Position numbers and translations under genes: made by a program. DNA of 41,919 nt from JBFWYO01 sp050186335 (GTDB lineage: Bacteria > Pseudomonadota > Alphaproteobacteria > Bin65), in contig JBFWYO010000038.1 of the NCBI GenBank assembly GCA_050186335.1, positions 1 through 41,919 of the forward strand, read 5' to 3'. The notes beneath the pieces are model-generated. The model was not told the DNA's origin. It worked only from the letters and a program-made list of their open reading frames with translations, and did not search any database. Each line of letters begins with the position of its first letter. The stretch's first letter is position 1. Shown in pieces: positions 1 through 8,664 of this stretch.

Positions 1-580
<580 letters not shown>

Positions 581-713
581 GACATGCCTCCCCTTGCGAA
601 ACGCCGCGCAATCGGTTTCTGTGGCGGCTATCCATAAAGAACGGGGGCGCGCGCGGCAAGCCGCCCGCTTGCCGGATTGATCTAGGTTTAGGTTCGGCCG
701 CGCTCCCCGGCAT

Positions 714-760
714 TGTCACCCCGGATCAGCGCGCCAAGAGGCGCTACGGCCGGGGTGACA
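714..760. repeat. Hairpin-forming intergenic element (REP-like)
   Basis: TGTCACCCCGG at 714-724 is exactly complementary to CCGGGGTGACA at 750-760, and inside it AGCGC (728-732) pairs with GCGCT (741-745). No T-tract follows, so it is not a classic terminator. The 17-mer CCCCGGATCAGCGCGCC at 719-735 recurs with one change at 30694-30710, so this is a dispersed repeat. It lies in the divergent region between mmsA and the ligase gene; nothing else is seen in 581-834. Confidence 0.6.
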
Positions 761-834
761 CCGAGTTAGGGACGCCAGACAACTGCGCCTGAAAACCGTA
801 TACGCCTAACAACCGCAACCGTGAGTCTACGAGC

Positions 835-2367
835 ATGAATATCGCCGCCCTGCTGCAGAAAACCGCCCGCACATTCGGCGACCGCCCGGCCCTGGCGCGC
901 GGGCGCGCCATCGTTGCCGATTATCGCGGCTTCGCGCGCAGTGCCGCGACCCTGGCGGCGCATTTGCGCGGCAGCCTTCGCCTGAATCGGGGCGACCGCG
1001 TGGCGATCGCGATGACCAACGGGCCCGACTACCAGATCGTCAAATACGCGACATGGTATGCCGGCCTGTGCGCGGTGCCGATCAACGCCAAGCTGCACCG
1101 CAAGGAGTTCGAATTCATCCTCGCCAATTCGGGTGCCCGCGTGTGCTTCGTCACCGCCGACATGGAAACGACGCTGGGCGGATTGGAGCGCGAGGTGGCC
1201 GGTCTGGAACGGATCATTTCGGCCGGCAGCGTCGAGTACAAGAAGCTGCTGCAGGGCGAACCGGCTTCGCTGGCCGACGTGGAACCGACCGATCCGGCGT
1301 GGCTGTTCTATACCAGCGGTACGACCGGGCGACCGAAGGGCGCCACGCTGAGCCACCGCAACCTGGTGGCGATGACGATGAATTACTTCACGGACGTCGA
1401 CCAGATCGCCGCCACCGACTGCATCATCCACGCCGCCGCGATGTCGCACGGCTCTGGCTGCTACGGCGTGCCGCACGTCGCCAAGGGTGCGGTGCAAGTG
1501 ACGCCCGATAGCGGCCATTTCGATCCGGCTGAAATGCTGGACCTGATCCAGGATTACAAAGGCTGCTCGTTCTTCTTCGCGCCGACGATGGTCGTTCGAC
1601 TGCTGCAGGCGCCGAAGCTCGACGATACCGATCTCAGCAACCTGAAGACGGTGATCTACGGCGGCGGGCCGATGTATGTCGCCGACATGGTCGAAGCGAT
1701 TCGGCGCATGGGCCAGAAATTCGTTCAAATCTATGGCCAGGGCGAAGCGCCGATGACGATCTCGGCGCTCTCGCGCGAGGTCCACATGGACACGCAGCAC
1801 CCGCGCTACATGGAACGGCTGGGCTCGGTCGGCACAGCACGGACCGACGTCGAACTGCGTGTCATCGATGCCGACGGCAGGGAACTTCCGGCCGGCGAGA
1901 TCGGCGAAGTGGTGGCGCGCGGCGACGTCGTCATGCAGGGCTACTGGATGAACCCGGAAGCAACCGCGGCGTCGCTCAAAGGCGGCTGGCTGCATACCGG
2001 CGACATGGGTTCGTTCGACGAGGACGGGTTCCTGACGCTCAAGGACCGCTCGAAGGACATGATCATTTCAGGTGGCTCGAACATCTATCCGCGCGAAGTC
2101 GAGGAAGTGCTGCTCAAGCACCCGGATGTCCTGGAAGTGTCGGTCGTCGGCAACCCGCATCCCGATTGGGGCGAGGAAGTCATCGCCTTCGTCGTCGCGC
2201 AGCCCGGCCGCAAGCTCGACCAGCCGTCGCTCGACAAAATGTGCCTGGACCACATCGCGCGCTTCAAGCGGCCGAAGCAGTACCGCTTCGTCGAAGCCCT
2301 GCCGAAGAACAATTACGGTAAGATTCTCAAGACCGAGCTGCGCAAGCTCCTGGCCGAGGAGAAATAG
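835..2367 (+). CDS. AMP-dependent acyl-CoA synthetase (acid-CoA ligase)
   Basis: This 510-residue ANL-superfamily enzyme activates a carboxylic acid to its acyl-CoA through an acyl-adenylate. The P-loop-like motif YTSGTTGRPKG is at residues 159-169, the A5-type motif appears as YGQGEAP near 299-305 (instead of the common YGxTE), GWLHTGD is near 384 and KDRSKDMIISGG near 403. The adenylation lysine is K496 in GKILKTELR. Length is normal for the family. Two bases separate it from the thiolase gene, followed by DUF35 and an enoyl-CoA hydratase remnant, so it probably feeds a beta-oxidation-like pathway for an unusual acid. The substrate cannot be told. The upstream ribosome site is weak, and ATG 835 is chosen because the conserved N-terminus begins there. 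Confidence 0.9.
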   Translation: MNIAALLQKTARTFGDRPALARGRAIVADYRGFARSAATLAAHLRGSLRLNRGDRVAIAMTNGPDYQIVKYATWYAGLCAVPINAKLHRKEFEFILANSGARVCFVTADMETTLGGLEREVAGLERIISAGSVEYKKLLQGEPASLADVEPTDPAWLFYTSGTTGRPKGATLSHRNLVAMTMNYFTDVDQIAATDCIIHAAAMSHGSGCYGVPHVAKGAVQVTPDSGHFDPAEMLDLIQDYKGCSFFFAPTMVVRLLQAPKLDDTDLSNLKTVIYGGGPMYVADMVEAIRRMGQKFVQIYGQGEAPMTISALSREVHMDTQHPRYMERLGSVGTARTDVELRVIDADGRELPAGEIGEVVARGDVVMQGYWMNPEATAASLKGGWLHTGDMGSFDEDGFLTLKDRSKDMIISGGSNIYPREVEEVLLKHPDVLEVSVVGNPHPDWGEEVIAFVVAQPGRKLDQPSLDKMCLDHIARFKRPKQYRFVEALPKNNYGKILKTELRKLLAEEK

Positions 2368-2369
2368 CG

Positions 2370-3547
2370 ATGCGCGCCGTCTCGATCATCGGTATCGGAT
2401 CGACCAAGTTCGGGCGCTGGAAGCAGCGGGCCCTGGAAGATCTTGCGGTCGAAGCCGCGCGCCAGGCGATCGGCGAGGCGCGCGTCGAGCCCCATCAATT
2501 GGGCGCACTTTACCTCGGCAATTTCGTCGGCGGCGTCCTGACCGGCCAGGAGGTGCTGGCCGGCCTGGTCGGCAGCGCGCTCGGCATGCCCAACGAATCG
2601 CCTTGCACGAAGGTCGAGGGCGCCTGCGCGTCGGGCGGCATTGCGTTCCGGCATGCCTATCTGGCAGTCGCCTCTGGGTTGTGCGACTACGCGATCGCGG
2701 TCGGCGCCGAAAAGATGGCGCACGCGACCACCGCCAAGGTCACCGAAGCGCTCAACTGCGCCATGGATACGCGGCGCGACGCGCCGAGCGGGCTTTCGTT
2801 CCCCGGCATGTACGGACTCGCGTTCCGGCTTTACGAATCGCAGTATGGCGACATGCGCCGACCGGCTTCGGCCGTGGTGATGAAGAACAAGAAGAACGGG
2901 CTCAAGAACCCGCTGGCGCAGATGGGCGAAGACGTGTCGGCCGAGACCGTCGAGAACTCGCCGCTGATCGCCGATCCGATCAGACTCTACGATTGCAGCC
3001 CGATCAGCGACGGCGCCGCTGCCGTCGTGGTGGCCGCCAGCGACCTGGTCCGCGACCGGCTGAGTCGCGGCCTCGCACTCCCGATCGAAGTCCGTGCCGT
3101 CGCGCAAACCCGCGGCTCGGCTGACATCGCCGGACTACCGACCTTTGCACCTTCCCGGCCACGCGCAGCGCCGCTTCGTTGGCCTATCGCGCGGCCGGCA
3201 TTCAGCCCGGCGAGCTCGATTTCGTCGAGCTGCACGATTGTTTCTCGCCGGCCGAGATCATGGATGCGGAGGATCTCGGCATCGTGCCGCGCGGCCAGGG
3301 TGGTGCGTGGACCGTCGAAGGCCGAACCCAAGTAAGTGGCGACATGCCGATCAATCCGTCCGGCGGCTTGCTTGCCAAGGGCCATCCTGTCGGCGCCACC
3401 GGGCTGGGGCAGATTTACGAAGCTGTGCTGCAGTTGCGCGGCCTGCATCCGAACCAGGTCAAGAATGCCGCAATTGGCCTCGCGCACAATCTGGGCGGCA
3501 TCGGCGTGCACTGCTCGGTCACCATCCTCGCGCGGCCCGACCGATGA
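2370..3547 (+). pseudogene. Thiolase (SCP2/acetyl-CoA acetyltransferase type), frameshifted
   Basis: The first part, 2370 to about 3146, reads as the N-terminal thiolase domain, with the nucleophile context VEGACASGG, SFPGMYGLAF and DCSPISDGAAAV. The second part continues one frame back, from about 3146 to 3547, with LDFVELHDCFSPAE, NPSGGLLAKGHPVGATGL and GLAHNLGGIGVHCSV. Restoring one base in or near the TTT at 3144-3146 joins them into about 392 residues, the family's normal length. All catalytic elements (Cys, GHP His, C-terminal signature) are present, so damage is a single missing base, either real or a sequence error. The stop overlaps the start of the DUF35 gene by ATGA, the usual pairing of SCP2-type thiolases with a DUF35 partner. 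Confidence 0.82.
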
Positions 3548-3882
3548 GCAGATCCTATTTTCAGGAATTTACAATCATCCGTTGTGCCACGTGCGGCGCC
3601 CTGGACGTACCTCCGCGCGAGCAGTGCGGCAAGTGCGGCGGCACGACATTGGTTCCGCAATCGGCGGCGGGCAGCGGCAGGCTCGTCACCTGGACCGTCA
3701 TGCGCCGCCCGCCCGCCGCGTTCGCCGACGAGCCGCCCTACGCCGTGGCGGTGGTGGATCTGGCCGAGGGCGTGCGCGTGACCGGCCGGCTCGCGCAGTT
3801 CGAGGACGATCCGCCGAGCGGCACCCCTGTGACCATCGTGGGTACGCACAAGGGCACGCCGGTCTTTGCCGCCGTGCGCTAG
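3544..3882 (+). CDS. DUF35 Zn-ribbon/OB-fold protein, thiolase partner
   Basis: This 112-residue protein has an N-terminal rubredoxin-like zinc ribbon with C14, C17, C28 and C31, followed by an OB-fold containing the segment SGRLVTWTVMRRPPAAF. Proteins of this family form complexes with SCP2-type thiolases and some hydratases in acyl-CoA and steroid side-chain degradation (family knowledge). Its ATG at 3544 overlaps the thiolase stop by four bases, so the two are translationally coupled. A start further upstream is excluded because it would run deep into the thiolase gene. If the thiolase frameshift is real, this protein has lost its natural local partner. Confidence 0.88.
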   Translation: MSRSYFQEFTIIRCATCGALDVPPREQCGKCGGTTLVPQSAAGSGRLVTWTVMRRPPAAFADEPPYAVAVVDLAEGVRVTGRLAQFEDDPPSGTPVTIVGTHKGTPVFAAVR

Positions 3883-3898
3883 AAGCCCGGAGCCGAGC

Positions 3899-4117
3899 AT
3901 GACCAAGGATATTCGCTACGAGAAGCATGGCCATGCGCGGCTGATCACCATCGACCGCGCTGCGATCATGAATTCGCTCGACTTCGCCGCGAACGACGAT
4001 GCGCGCGTGGCCGAGATCACCGGCGCGGGCGCGAAAGCGTTCCGCGCCGGCGCCGTTCTCAAGGAGCGCACCGATGTGTTCCGGCGGCAGCGCCCGGCCC
4101 GCTTCAACGGCAAGTGA
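3899..4117 (+). pseudogene. Enoyl-CoA hydratase/isomerase remnant
   Basis: The 72-codon reading frame starts at ATG 3899, after a GGAG sequence. It resembles the first quarter of a crotonase: IRYEKHGHARLITIDRAAIMNSLD, then directly DARVAEITGAGAKAFRAGAVLK. The helix normally lying between MNSLD and the DxRVxxxTGAG strand is missing, and everything after the first oxyanion-hole strand is gone, ending in an unrelated tail. It therefore looks like a decayed hydratase with an internal in-frame deletion and a large 3' truncation, and is unlikely to be active. It follows the ligase-thiolase-DUF35 run, where an intact hydratase would be expected. Confidence 0.75.
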
Positions 4118-4162
4118 CCGGCGCATCTTGCCGCGCGGCCCGCGCGACGCCACATTGATAGT

Positions 4163-4756
4163 ATGATTCGCCGGTCACCCCTCGCCCCGCCGTTCCCGGT
4201 ATCCCGCCGCGCCGTGGTGCTCGGCGCGACGTCTTTATTGGCGCTTGGTTGGCTCCCCCATTTGACGCGCGAGGCGTTGGCCGAAGCGACCAAGCCTCCG
4301 CGGCGGCTCAAACTGTTCAACGCCAACACCAAGGAAACCTTCGACGGCGTCTATCGCGAAGGCGACGTAATATCGGCACCGGCGCGCGAGGCGCTTAATC
4401 ACTTGCTGCGCGATCACCACGAGAACGAGACTGTCGCGATCGATCCCGCCCTATTCGATCTGATCTGGAATTTGCAGGAGCGCTATCGTGCCATCGGCCG
4501 CGGCCAGGTGACGATCAACATCCATTCCGGCTATCGCACCAAGAAGACCAACGATCGTCTGATCCCGGAAGGGGCCGCGCAATCGAGCCTGCATCTGGCC
4601 GGCCAGGCGGTCGACCTGACGGTGCAGGGTTATGGGATCTATCTCTTGGGCCCGCAGGCGCGGCGCGTGGCGACCGGCGGGTTGGGGCTTTATTGGGCCG
4701 ACAAGTTCGTCCATCTGGACACCGGCCCGCGCCGCTTCTGGTACAGCCGCACTTAA
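4163..4756 (+). CDS. Tat-exported DUF882 protein (M15/YcbK-like), first copy
   Basis: A 197-residue protein with a twin-arginine signal (VSRRAVVLGA, then a hydrophobic run ending near EALAEA) and a DUF882 domain related to peptidase M15 (YcbK). Likely zinc-site residues lie in SLHLAGQAVDL and KFVHLDTGP, and the fold marker HSGYRTKKTND is intact. Family members are periplasmic and thought to act on cell-wall peptides, but the exact reaction is not established. It aligns without gaps across the domain with the next gene, so the two are a tandem duplication. No good ribosome site precedes ATG 4163; the start is placed to include the Tat motif. Confidence 0.85.
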   Translation: MIRRSPLAPPFPVSRRAVVLGATSLLALGWLPHLTREALAEATKPPRRLKLFNANTKETFDGVYREGDVISAPAREALNHLLRDHHENETVAIDPALFDLIWNLQERYRAIGRGQVTINIHSGYRTKKTNDRLIPEGAAQSSLHLAGQAVDLTVQGYGIYLLGPQARRVATGGLGLYWADKFVHLDTGPRRFWYSRT

Positions 4757-4833
4757 CCAAACCGTGCGAAGCACCCTTGCGTTTTCGCGGCGGACGACGA
4801 TGATGACGCCCGCATGGAGCGGTTTTGTTAACC

Positions 4834-5430
4834 ATGACCGATATTGACCGTAGCATTCCGCCCGCCGCCCGCCCGACCCGCCGCCGATTGCTGATCGGCG
4901 CCGCGGCATTGCTCGCCTATGGCCTGCTGCCGCCGCTGTCGCGCGAAACCTTGGCCCAGGCCAAAACCGGCGTGCGCAGCCTTAAGCTCTACAATCCGAA
5001 CACGCGCGAGCGCTTCGCCGACGTCTATGCCGAAGGCGCCGAGGTGCTGCCGCGCGCGCAGGAAGCGCTCAATCACTTCATGCGCGACCACCGCGACAAC
5101 GAAAGCGTCAACATCGATCCCGGCGTGTTCGAGCTGCTATGGCGGCTGCAGGAACGTTATCGGCAGATCGGCCTCGGCGGCGTCACCATCTACGTCAATT
5201 CCGGCTACCGCACCAAGAAGACCAACGATCTCTTGCGCAGCGAAGGCGCCGCGCACGCTAGCCAGCACCTGATCGGCAAGGCCGTCGACATCACGATCGA
5301 AGGTTACGGCATTCATTTTTTGGGCCCGCAGGCCGAACGCATCGCGACCGGCGGTCTGGGTATTTATTGGCGCGACGAATTCGTCCACTTCGACACCGGC
5401 CCGAAGCGGTTCTGGTATCAGGCGATGTAG
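4834..5430 (+). CDS. Tat-exported DUF882 protein (M15/YcbK-like), second copy
   Basis: The second DUF882 protein, about 198 residues, again has a Tat-type signal (RPTRRRLLIGAAALLAYGLLP, cleavage likely after LAQA) and the same domain: NSGYRTKKTND, QHLIGKAVDI and EFVHFDTGP. The best ribosome site, GGAG at 4816-4819, is 14 bases from ATG 4834 but only 5 from an in-frame TTG at 4825, so translation may start at TTG and add three residues. It follows copy one by 77 bases and ends 3 bases before the convergent dctM stop, with no terminator between. Likely a periplasmic or envelope protein acting on peptidoglycan (inference). Confidence 0.85.
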   Translation: MTDIDRSIPPAARPTRRRLLIGAAALLAYGLLPPLSRETLAQAKTGVRSLKLYNPNTRERFADVYAEGAEVLPRAQEALNHFMRDHRDNESVNIDPGVFELLWRLQERYRQIGLGGVTIYVNSGYRTKKTNDLLRSEGAAHASQHLIGKAVDITIEGYGIHFLGPQAERIATGGLGIYWRDEFVHFDTGPKRFWYQAM

Positions 5431-5433
5431 CCG

Positions 5434-6732
5434 TTACCGCCCCAGCATCGTGCGGGGCAGCCAGAGCGCCAGCTCGGGAACCAACAGCACGATCAGCAGG
5501 CCGGCGATCAGCAGCAGCACATACGGCGCCACGCCGGCGATGATCTCGCCCATCGGCGCTTTGGTGATCGCCTTGAGGGTGAACAGGTTCATCCCGACCG
5601 GCGGCGTGATCAGCGCCAGTTCCAGATTGATGCACAGCAGGACGCCGTACCACACGGGATCGATCTTCAAGACCTGCAGCACCGGGAGGACGACCGGCGT
5701 GGTGATCAGGATGATCGAGATGGTTTCCAGGAACATGCCGAGCACGAAGATCAGCGCCATGACGGCGAGCAAGAAGCCGATCGGCCCCAGTTGATTGTCG
5801 GTGACCAGTTGGACGATTTCGTTGGGCACCCTTAGCTTCGTCAGCACCTGGCCAAGCACGCCGGCCGCGGCCAGAATGAGAAACAACATCGACGACGTGC
5901 GCGCCGCGTCGCGCGCGGACAGCCACACGTCGCGCCAGCCGAATTTGCGCCGGGTGAAGCGGCCGTAGACGAGCGCTATGACGAGGGCCGCCAATGCGCC
6001 GGCGCCCGCCGCTTCGGTCGCGGTGAACACGCCGAGATACATGCCGCCGAGGACGAACACCGGCAGGCACAAGGCCGGCACGGCCTTGAGCAGCGACGCG
6101 CCGGCTTCGCCGACGCTCGGCCAGGTGCCGCGGGCAACTCTTTGCCGTGAAAACACTGCCGTGGCGGCGCACCACGCGGCGAAGATCAGCGCCATCATCA
6201 GGCCGGGCGCGATGCCGGCAATGAACAACTGGCCGATCGAGGTGTCCGAGACGACGCCGAACAGCACCATCGGGCTAGACGGCGGAATCAGGATTCCCAA
6301 CGTGCCGCCGGCGCCGACCACACCGTAAGCGAAGCGCGGCGAGTAGCCGTAGCGTAGCATTTGCGGAATCGCGACCGAGCCGATGGTCAGCGCGGTGGCC
6401 ACGCTCGAACCCGAAATCGCCGCGAATACGGTACAGGCGGCAACCGTCGCCAGGCCCAATCCGCCCGGCAACGCGCGCAGCAGCGTGTGCGCGGTGTTGA
6501 ACAGATCGTCGACCACCCGGCCGCGGATCATGAAATGCGCCATCAGGGTGAACAGCGGGATGGCGACCAGCAAGTAGGTGTTCAGCTTGCCGAACACGAC
6601 CTCGCCGACGCTGCCGAAATTGCCCTCGACCGCGAGCAGCATGCCGACGGAAAACAGGAACAGCGCCGCGAACACCGGCAGCCCGCTCAGCAGCACGACC
6701 ACCAGCGCCAGCAGGATGAGCAGGAACGTCAC
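5434..6732 (-). CDS. dctM: TRAP transporter large permease (DctM)
   Basis: A very hydrophobic 432-residue protein with around a dozen membrane segments, beginning MTFLLILLALVVVLLSGLPVFAALF. Typical DctM stretches are GTLGILIPPSSPMVLFGVVSDTSIGQLFIAGIAPG and TPVVLPVLQVLKIDPVWYGVLLCINLELALITPPVGMNLF. It is the sodium-coupled transport channel of a tripartite transporter for an organic acid. Translation begins at GTG 6732, three bases after the dctQ stop, with GGAG of the dctQ end serving as ribosome site, so the two are coupled. The substrate is unknown. Confidence 0.92.
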   Translation of the reverse strand: MTFLLILLALVVVLLSGLPVFAALFLFSVGMLLAVEGNFGSVGEVVFGKLNTYLLVAIPLFTLMAHFMIRGRVVDDLFNTAHTLLRALPGGLGLATVAACTVFAAISGSSVATALTIGSVAIPQMLRYGYSPRFAYGVVGAGGTLGILIPPSSPMVLFGVVSDTSIGQLFIAGIAPGLMMALIFAAWCAATAVFSRQRVARGTWPSVGEAGASLLKAVPALCLPVFVLGGMYLGVFTATEAAGAGALAALVIALVYGRFTRRKFGWRDVWLSARDAARTSSMLFLILAAAGVLGQVLTKLRVPNEIVQLVTDNQLGPIGFLLAVMALIFVLGMFLETISIILITTPVVLPVLQVLKIDPVWYGVLLCINLELALITPPVGMNLFTLKAITKAPMGEIIAGVAPYVLLLIAGLLIVLLVPELALWLPRTMLGR

Positions 6733-6735
6733 GCC

Positions 6736-7317
6736 CTACTCCAGCCCGACAGGTTTGCCGGGCTTGGGCAGATCGTCGGCCGCGTCGGCCGACTCGATCG
6801 GCGGAAACGCCTCGCGCCCCGCAGCGATCCGCCCGAGCGCCACGACCGCGGCGATCAGCAGCACGGCGCCGCCGAGCGGCACCAGCAATTGCGGCAGCCA
6901 TACCGGTGTCTCCAGATAGCCGGTCGAGACGATACCGGTTATGTGCGAGAACATCGCCGTATCCCAGCCCTCGAAGACATAGATCCCGGCCGTCAACGCC
7001 ACGGCGACAAGCCCGACGACGAAGCTGATTTTCTTGCCGCGCGGGCCGAGCCGCTCGGTGAGCACGTCCACGCCGATATGTTCGCCGCGGCGCAGCGTGT
7101 CTGCAGCGGCCAGCATGACGGTCGCCACCAGCAGATAACCGACAATCTCGTCGACCCAGGATTGCGGCCGGTTGAACGCGTAGCGGAGCACGACCGAATA
7201 CGACACCAGGCCGAGCGACGCCAGCAACGAAAGCCCGGCCAGCGCACTGCCGAGGTCGGCCATGACGCGAACCAAGCGATCGAGTGGAGATAATTTCGGC
7301 AGGGGCAGATCGCTCAT
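6736..7317 (-). CDS. dctQ: TRAP transporter small permease (DctQ)
   Basis: A 193-residue protein with four predicted membrane helices and the DctQ hallmarks RPQSWVDEIVGYLLVATVMLA and LRRGEHIGVDVL near the middle. It is the small membrane subunit that pairs with DctM. The C-terminal 30 residues are hydrophilic. It lies directly before dctM. The dctP gene is on the same strand but about 300 bases upstream, separated by inverted repeats, so dctQM may be expressed at a different level from dctP. Confidence 0.9.
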   Translation of the reverse strand: MSDLPLPKLSPLDRLVRVMADLGSALAGLSLLASLGLVSYSVVLRYAFNRPQSWVDEIVGYLLVATVMLAAADTLRRGEHIGVDVLTERLGPRGKKISFVVGLVAVALTAGIYVFEGWDTAMFSHITGIVSTGYLETPVWLPQLLVPLGGAVLLIAAVVALGRIAAGREAFPPIESADAADDLPKPGKPVGLE

Positions 7318-7365
7318 AGCGGTATTGCAGAAGTCGGGGTGGCGGGATTTCTATCTCGCATGTAG

Positions 7366-7497
7366 CCCATCCTTCGAGGCTCCCCCTCGCCACGCTTCGG
7401 GGTCGCACCTCAGGATGAAGTCGTCCTGTTACTTCCAATTTTCCCAAAGGCCTCACCCTGAGGTGCTCGCGGCTTCGCGAGCCTCGAAGGGCGAGGC
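7366..7497. repeat. Inverted pair of intergenic repeats inside the TRAP locus
   Basis: The 303-base stretch 7318-7620 has no gene. It contains CCCATCCTTCGAGGC...CAGGATGAAG (7366-7420) and an inverted related copy, CCTCACCCTGAGGTG...GCCTCGAAGGGCGAGG (7451-7497), with its own inner hairpin CTCGCGGCTTCGCGAG. A third fragment, CCTTCGACGAGTTCAGGACAGGC, lies near 7552-7574. The pair can fold into a long stem. These resemble other CCATCCTTCGA copies in the window at 13.9, 29.6 and 41.75 kb. Confidence 0.65.
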
Positions 7498-7620
7498 CGA
7501 CACGCGAGGTGCTTCCGGCGCGAAAGCTTCCTCGTCGCCGTTGCGCAGCTTCCTTCGACGAGTTCAGGACAGGCTAGCTTGAAATGACGCGTGATGTCGG
7601 CGGGCATCGCAGCACCGAGA

Positions 7621-8625
7621 TTACAATTTGCTCAGCAGCTCGATGATCCGCTTGCCGCCATCGGGTGACGCTTTCAGGAACGCGTCGAGCACCGGCTTCT
7701 GCATGACCGCTTTCCACTGGGCACCCTCGTCCGGCGTTTGCAGGTGCAGGATCATGCCCTTCTCGCGCAGCTGCCTGATCGCGTCTTCGGCGGTTGCCTC
7801 GGTAATCGCGATGGCGTCCTGTTCCGCCTTGGCGGCGGCGGCTTCGAGCGCTGCGCGATGCGCGGGCGAAAGCTTGTTCCACCAGCTCGGGTTCGCATAC
7901 ATATGGAAGTAGACGGTGAAATAAGGTGCCACCGTCGCGTATTTCTGCACTTCATAGAATTTCCGGCTGTACGCCGCCGACAGATCGGTCAGCCCGGCGT
8001 CGAGCACGCCCGATTGCAGCGCCTGATACACTTCCGAGCCCGGCATGGCCGAGGGCGATGCGCCGATCGTGGTCAGCGCATGATCGGTCAGCGAATTGAA
8101 GCCGCGGATCTTGACGCCCTTGAAATCCGCCATCTGAATCAAGGGCTTCTTGCCCGAAGTGAAGATCGATTGGCGGCTGATGTAGAACCAGGCGACGCTT
8201 TTCACGCCGCGCTTGGCCAGCCGTTCGTCGAGCAGCTTGCGCGCGTCGGACGCGGCGAACTTCCTGATGCGCTCGAGCTCGGTGAACAAATACGGGATGG
8301 TCACCGCGCTCATTTCCGGGATCTGGCTGCCCCATTGGAAATTGACCGAGAGGGCCGCCTCGATCGAGCCGCGCGCGACTTGCGGGAAATTCTCCGCGGC
8401 CTTGGAAATCTGCTCGGATGGAAACAACTGCACGTCGACGCCGCCCTTGGTGCGCTCCTTCACATCCTTGGCGAAAGACTCGAGCATCTTGGACAAATGA
8501 TGCGCGGTCGGCACCTGGTGGCTGACGCGCATGACGACGGTCTGCTGCTGGGCAATTGCCGGCATGGCGGCGGCACCGGCCAGCAGCGCGGCACCCAGAA
8601 AACCTGCCTTCAAACGATTTCGCAT
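7621..8625 (-). CDS. dctP: TRAP transporter substrate-binding protein (DctP)
   Basis: A 334-residue periplasmic solute receptor with a Sec signal peptide (MRNRLKAGFLGAALLAGAAAMPAIAQ, cleavage near residue 25). DctP-type features are the start of the mature domain VVMRVSHQVPTAHHLSK, the ligand-binding arginine context GVKIRGFNSLTDHALTTIGASPSAMPGSEVYQALQSGVLDAG, and the long C-terminal helix rich in AAAAKAEQDA. ATG 8625 has a strong GGGGGAG ribosome site. It is upstream of dctQM on the same strand. The ligand is probably a carboxylic acid, as in most of the family, but cannot be named. Confidence 0.92.
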   Translation of the reverse strand: MRNRLKAGFLGAALLAGAAAMPAIAQQQTVVMRVSHQVPTAHHLSKMLESFAKDVKERTKGGVDVQLFPSEQISKAAENFPQVARGSIEAALSVNFQWGSQIPEMSAVTIPYLFTELERIRKFAASDARKLLDERLAKRGVKSVAWFYISRQSIFTSGKKPLIQMADFKGVKIRGFNSLTDHALTTIGASPSAMPGSEVYQALQSGVLDAGLTDLSAAYSRKFYEVQKYATVAPYFTVYFHMYANPSWWNKLSPAHRAALEAAAAKAEQDAIAITEATAEDAIRQLREKGMILHLQTPDEGAQWKAVMQKPVLDAFLKASPDGGKRIIELLSKL

Positions 8626-8664
8626 GCGTCTCCCCCAACTCGCCGGCGGTCGTTCGACCGGCTG

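Noticed and set aside
766..1995. A 409-codon open frame antisense to the acyl-CoA ligase
   Set aside because: It has no recognisable domains, is rich in His/Arg/Ala as expected from the reverse of a GC-rich gene, and the plus strand holds a full ligase with all motifs.
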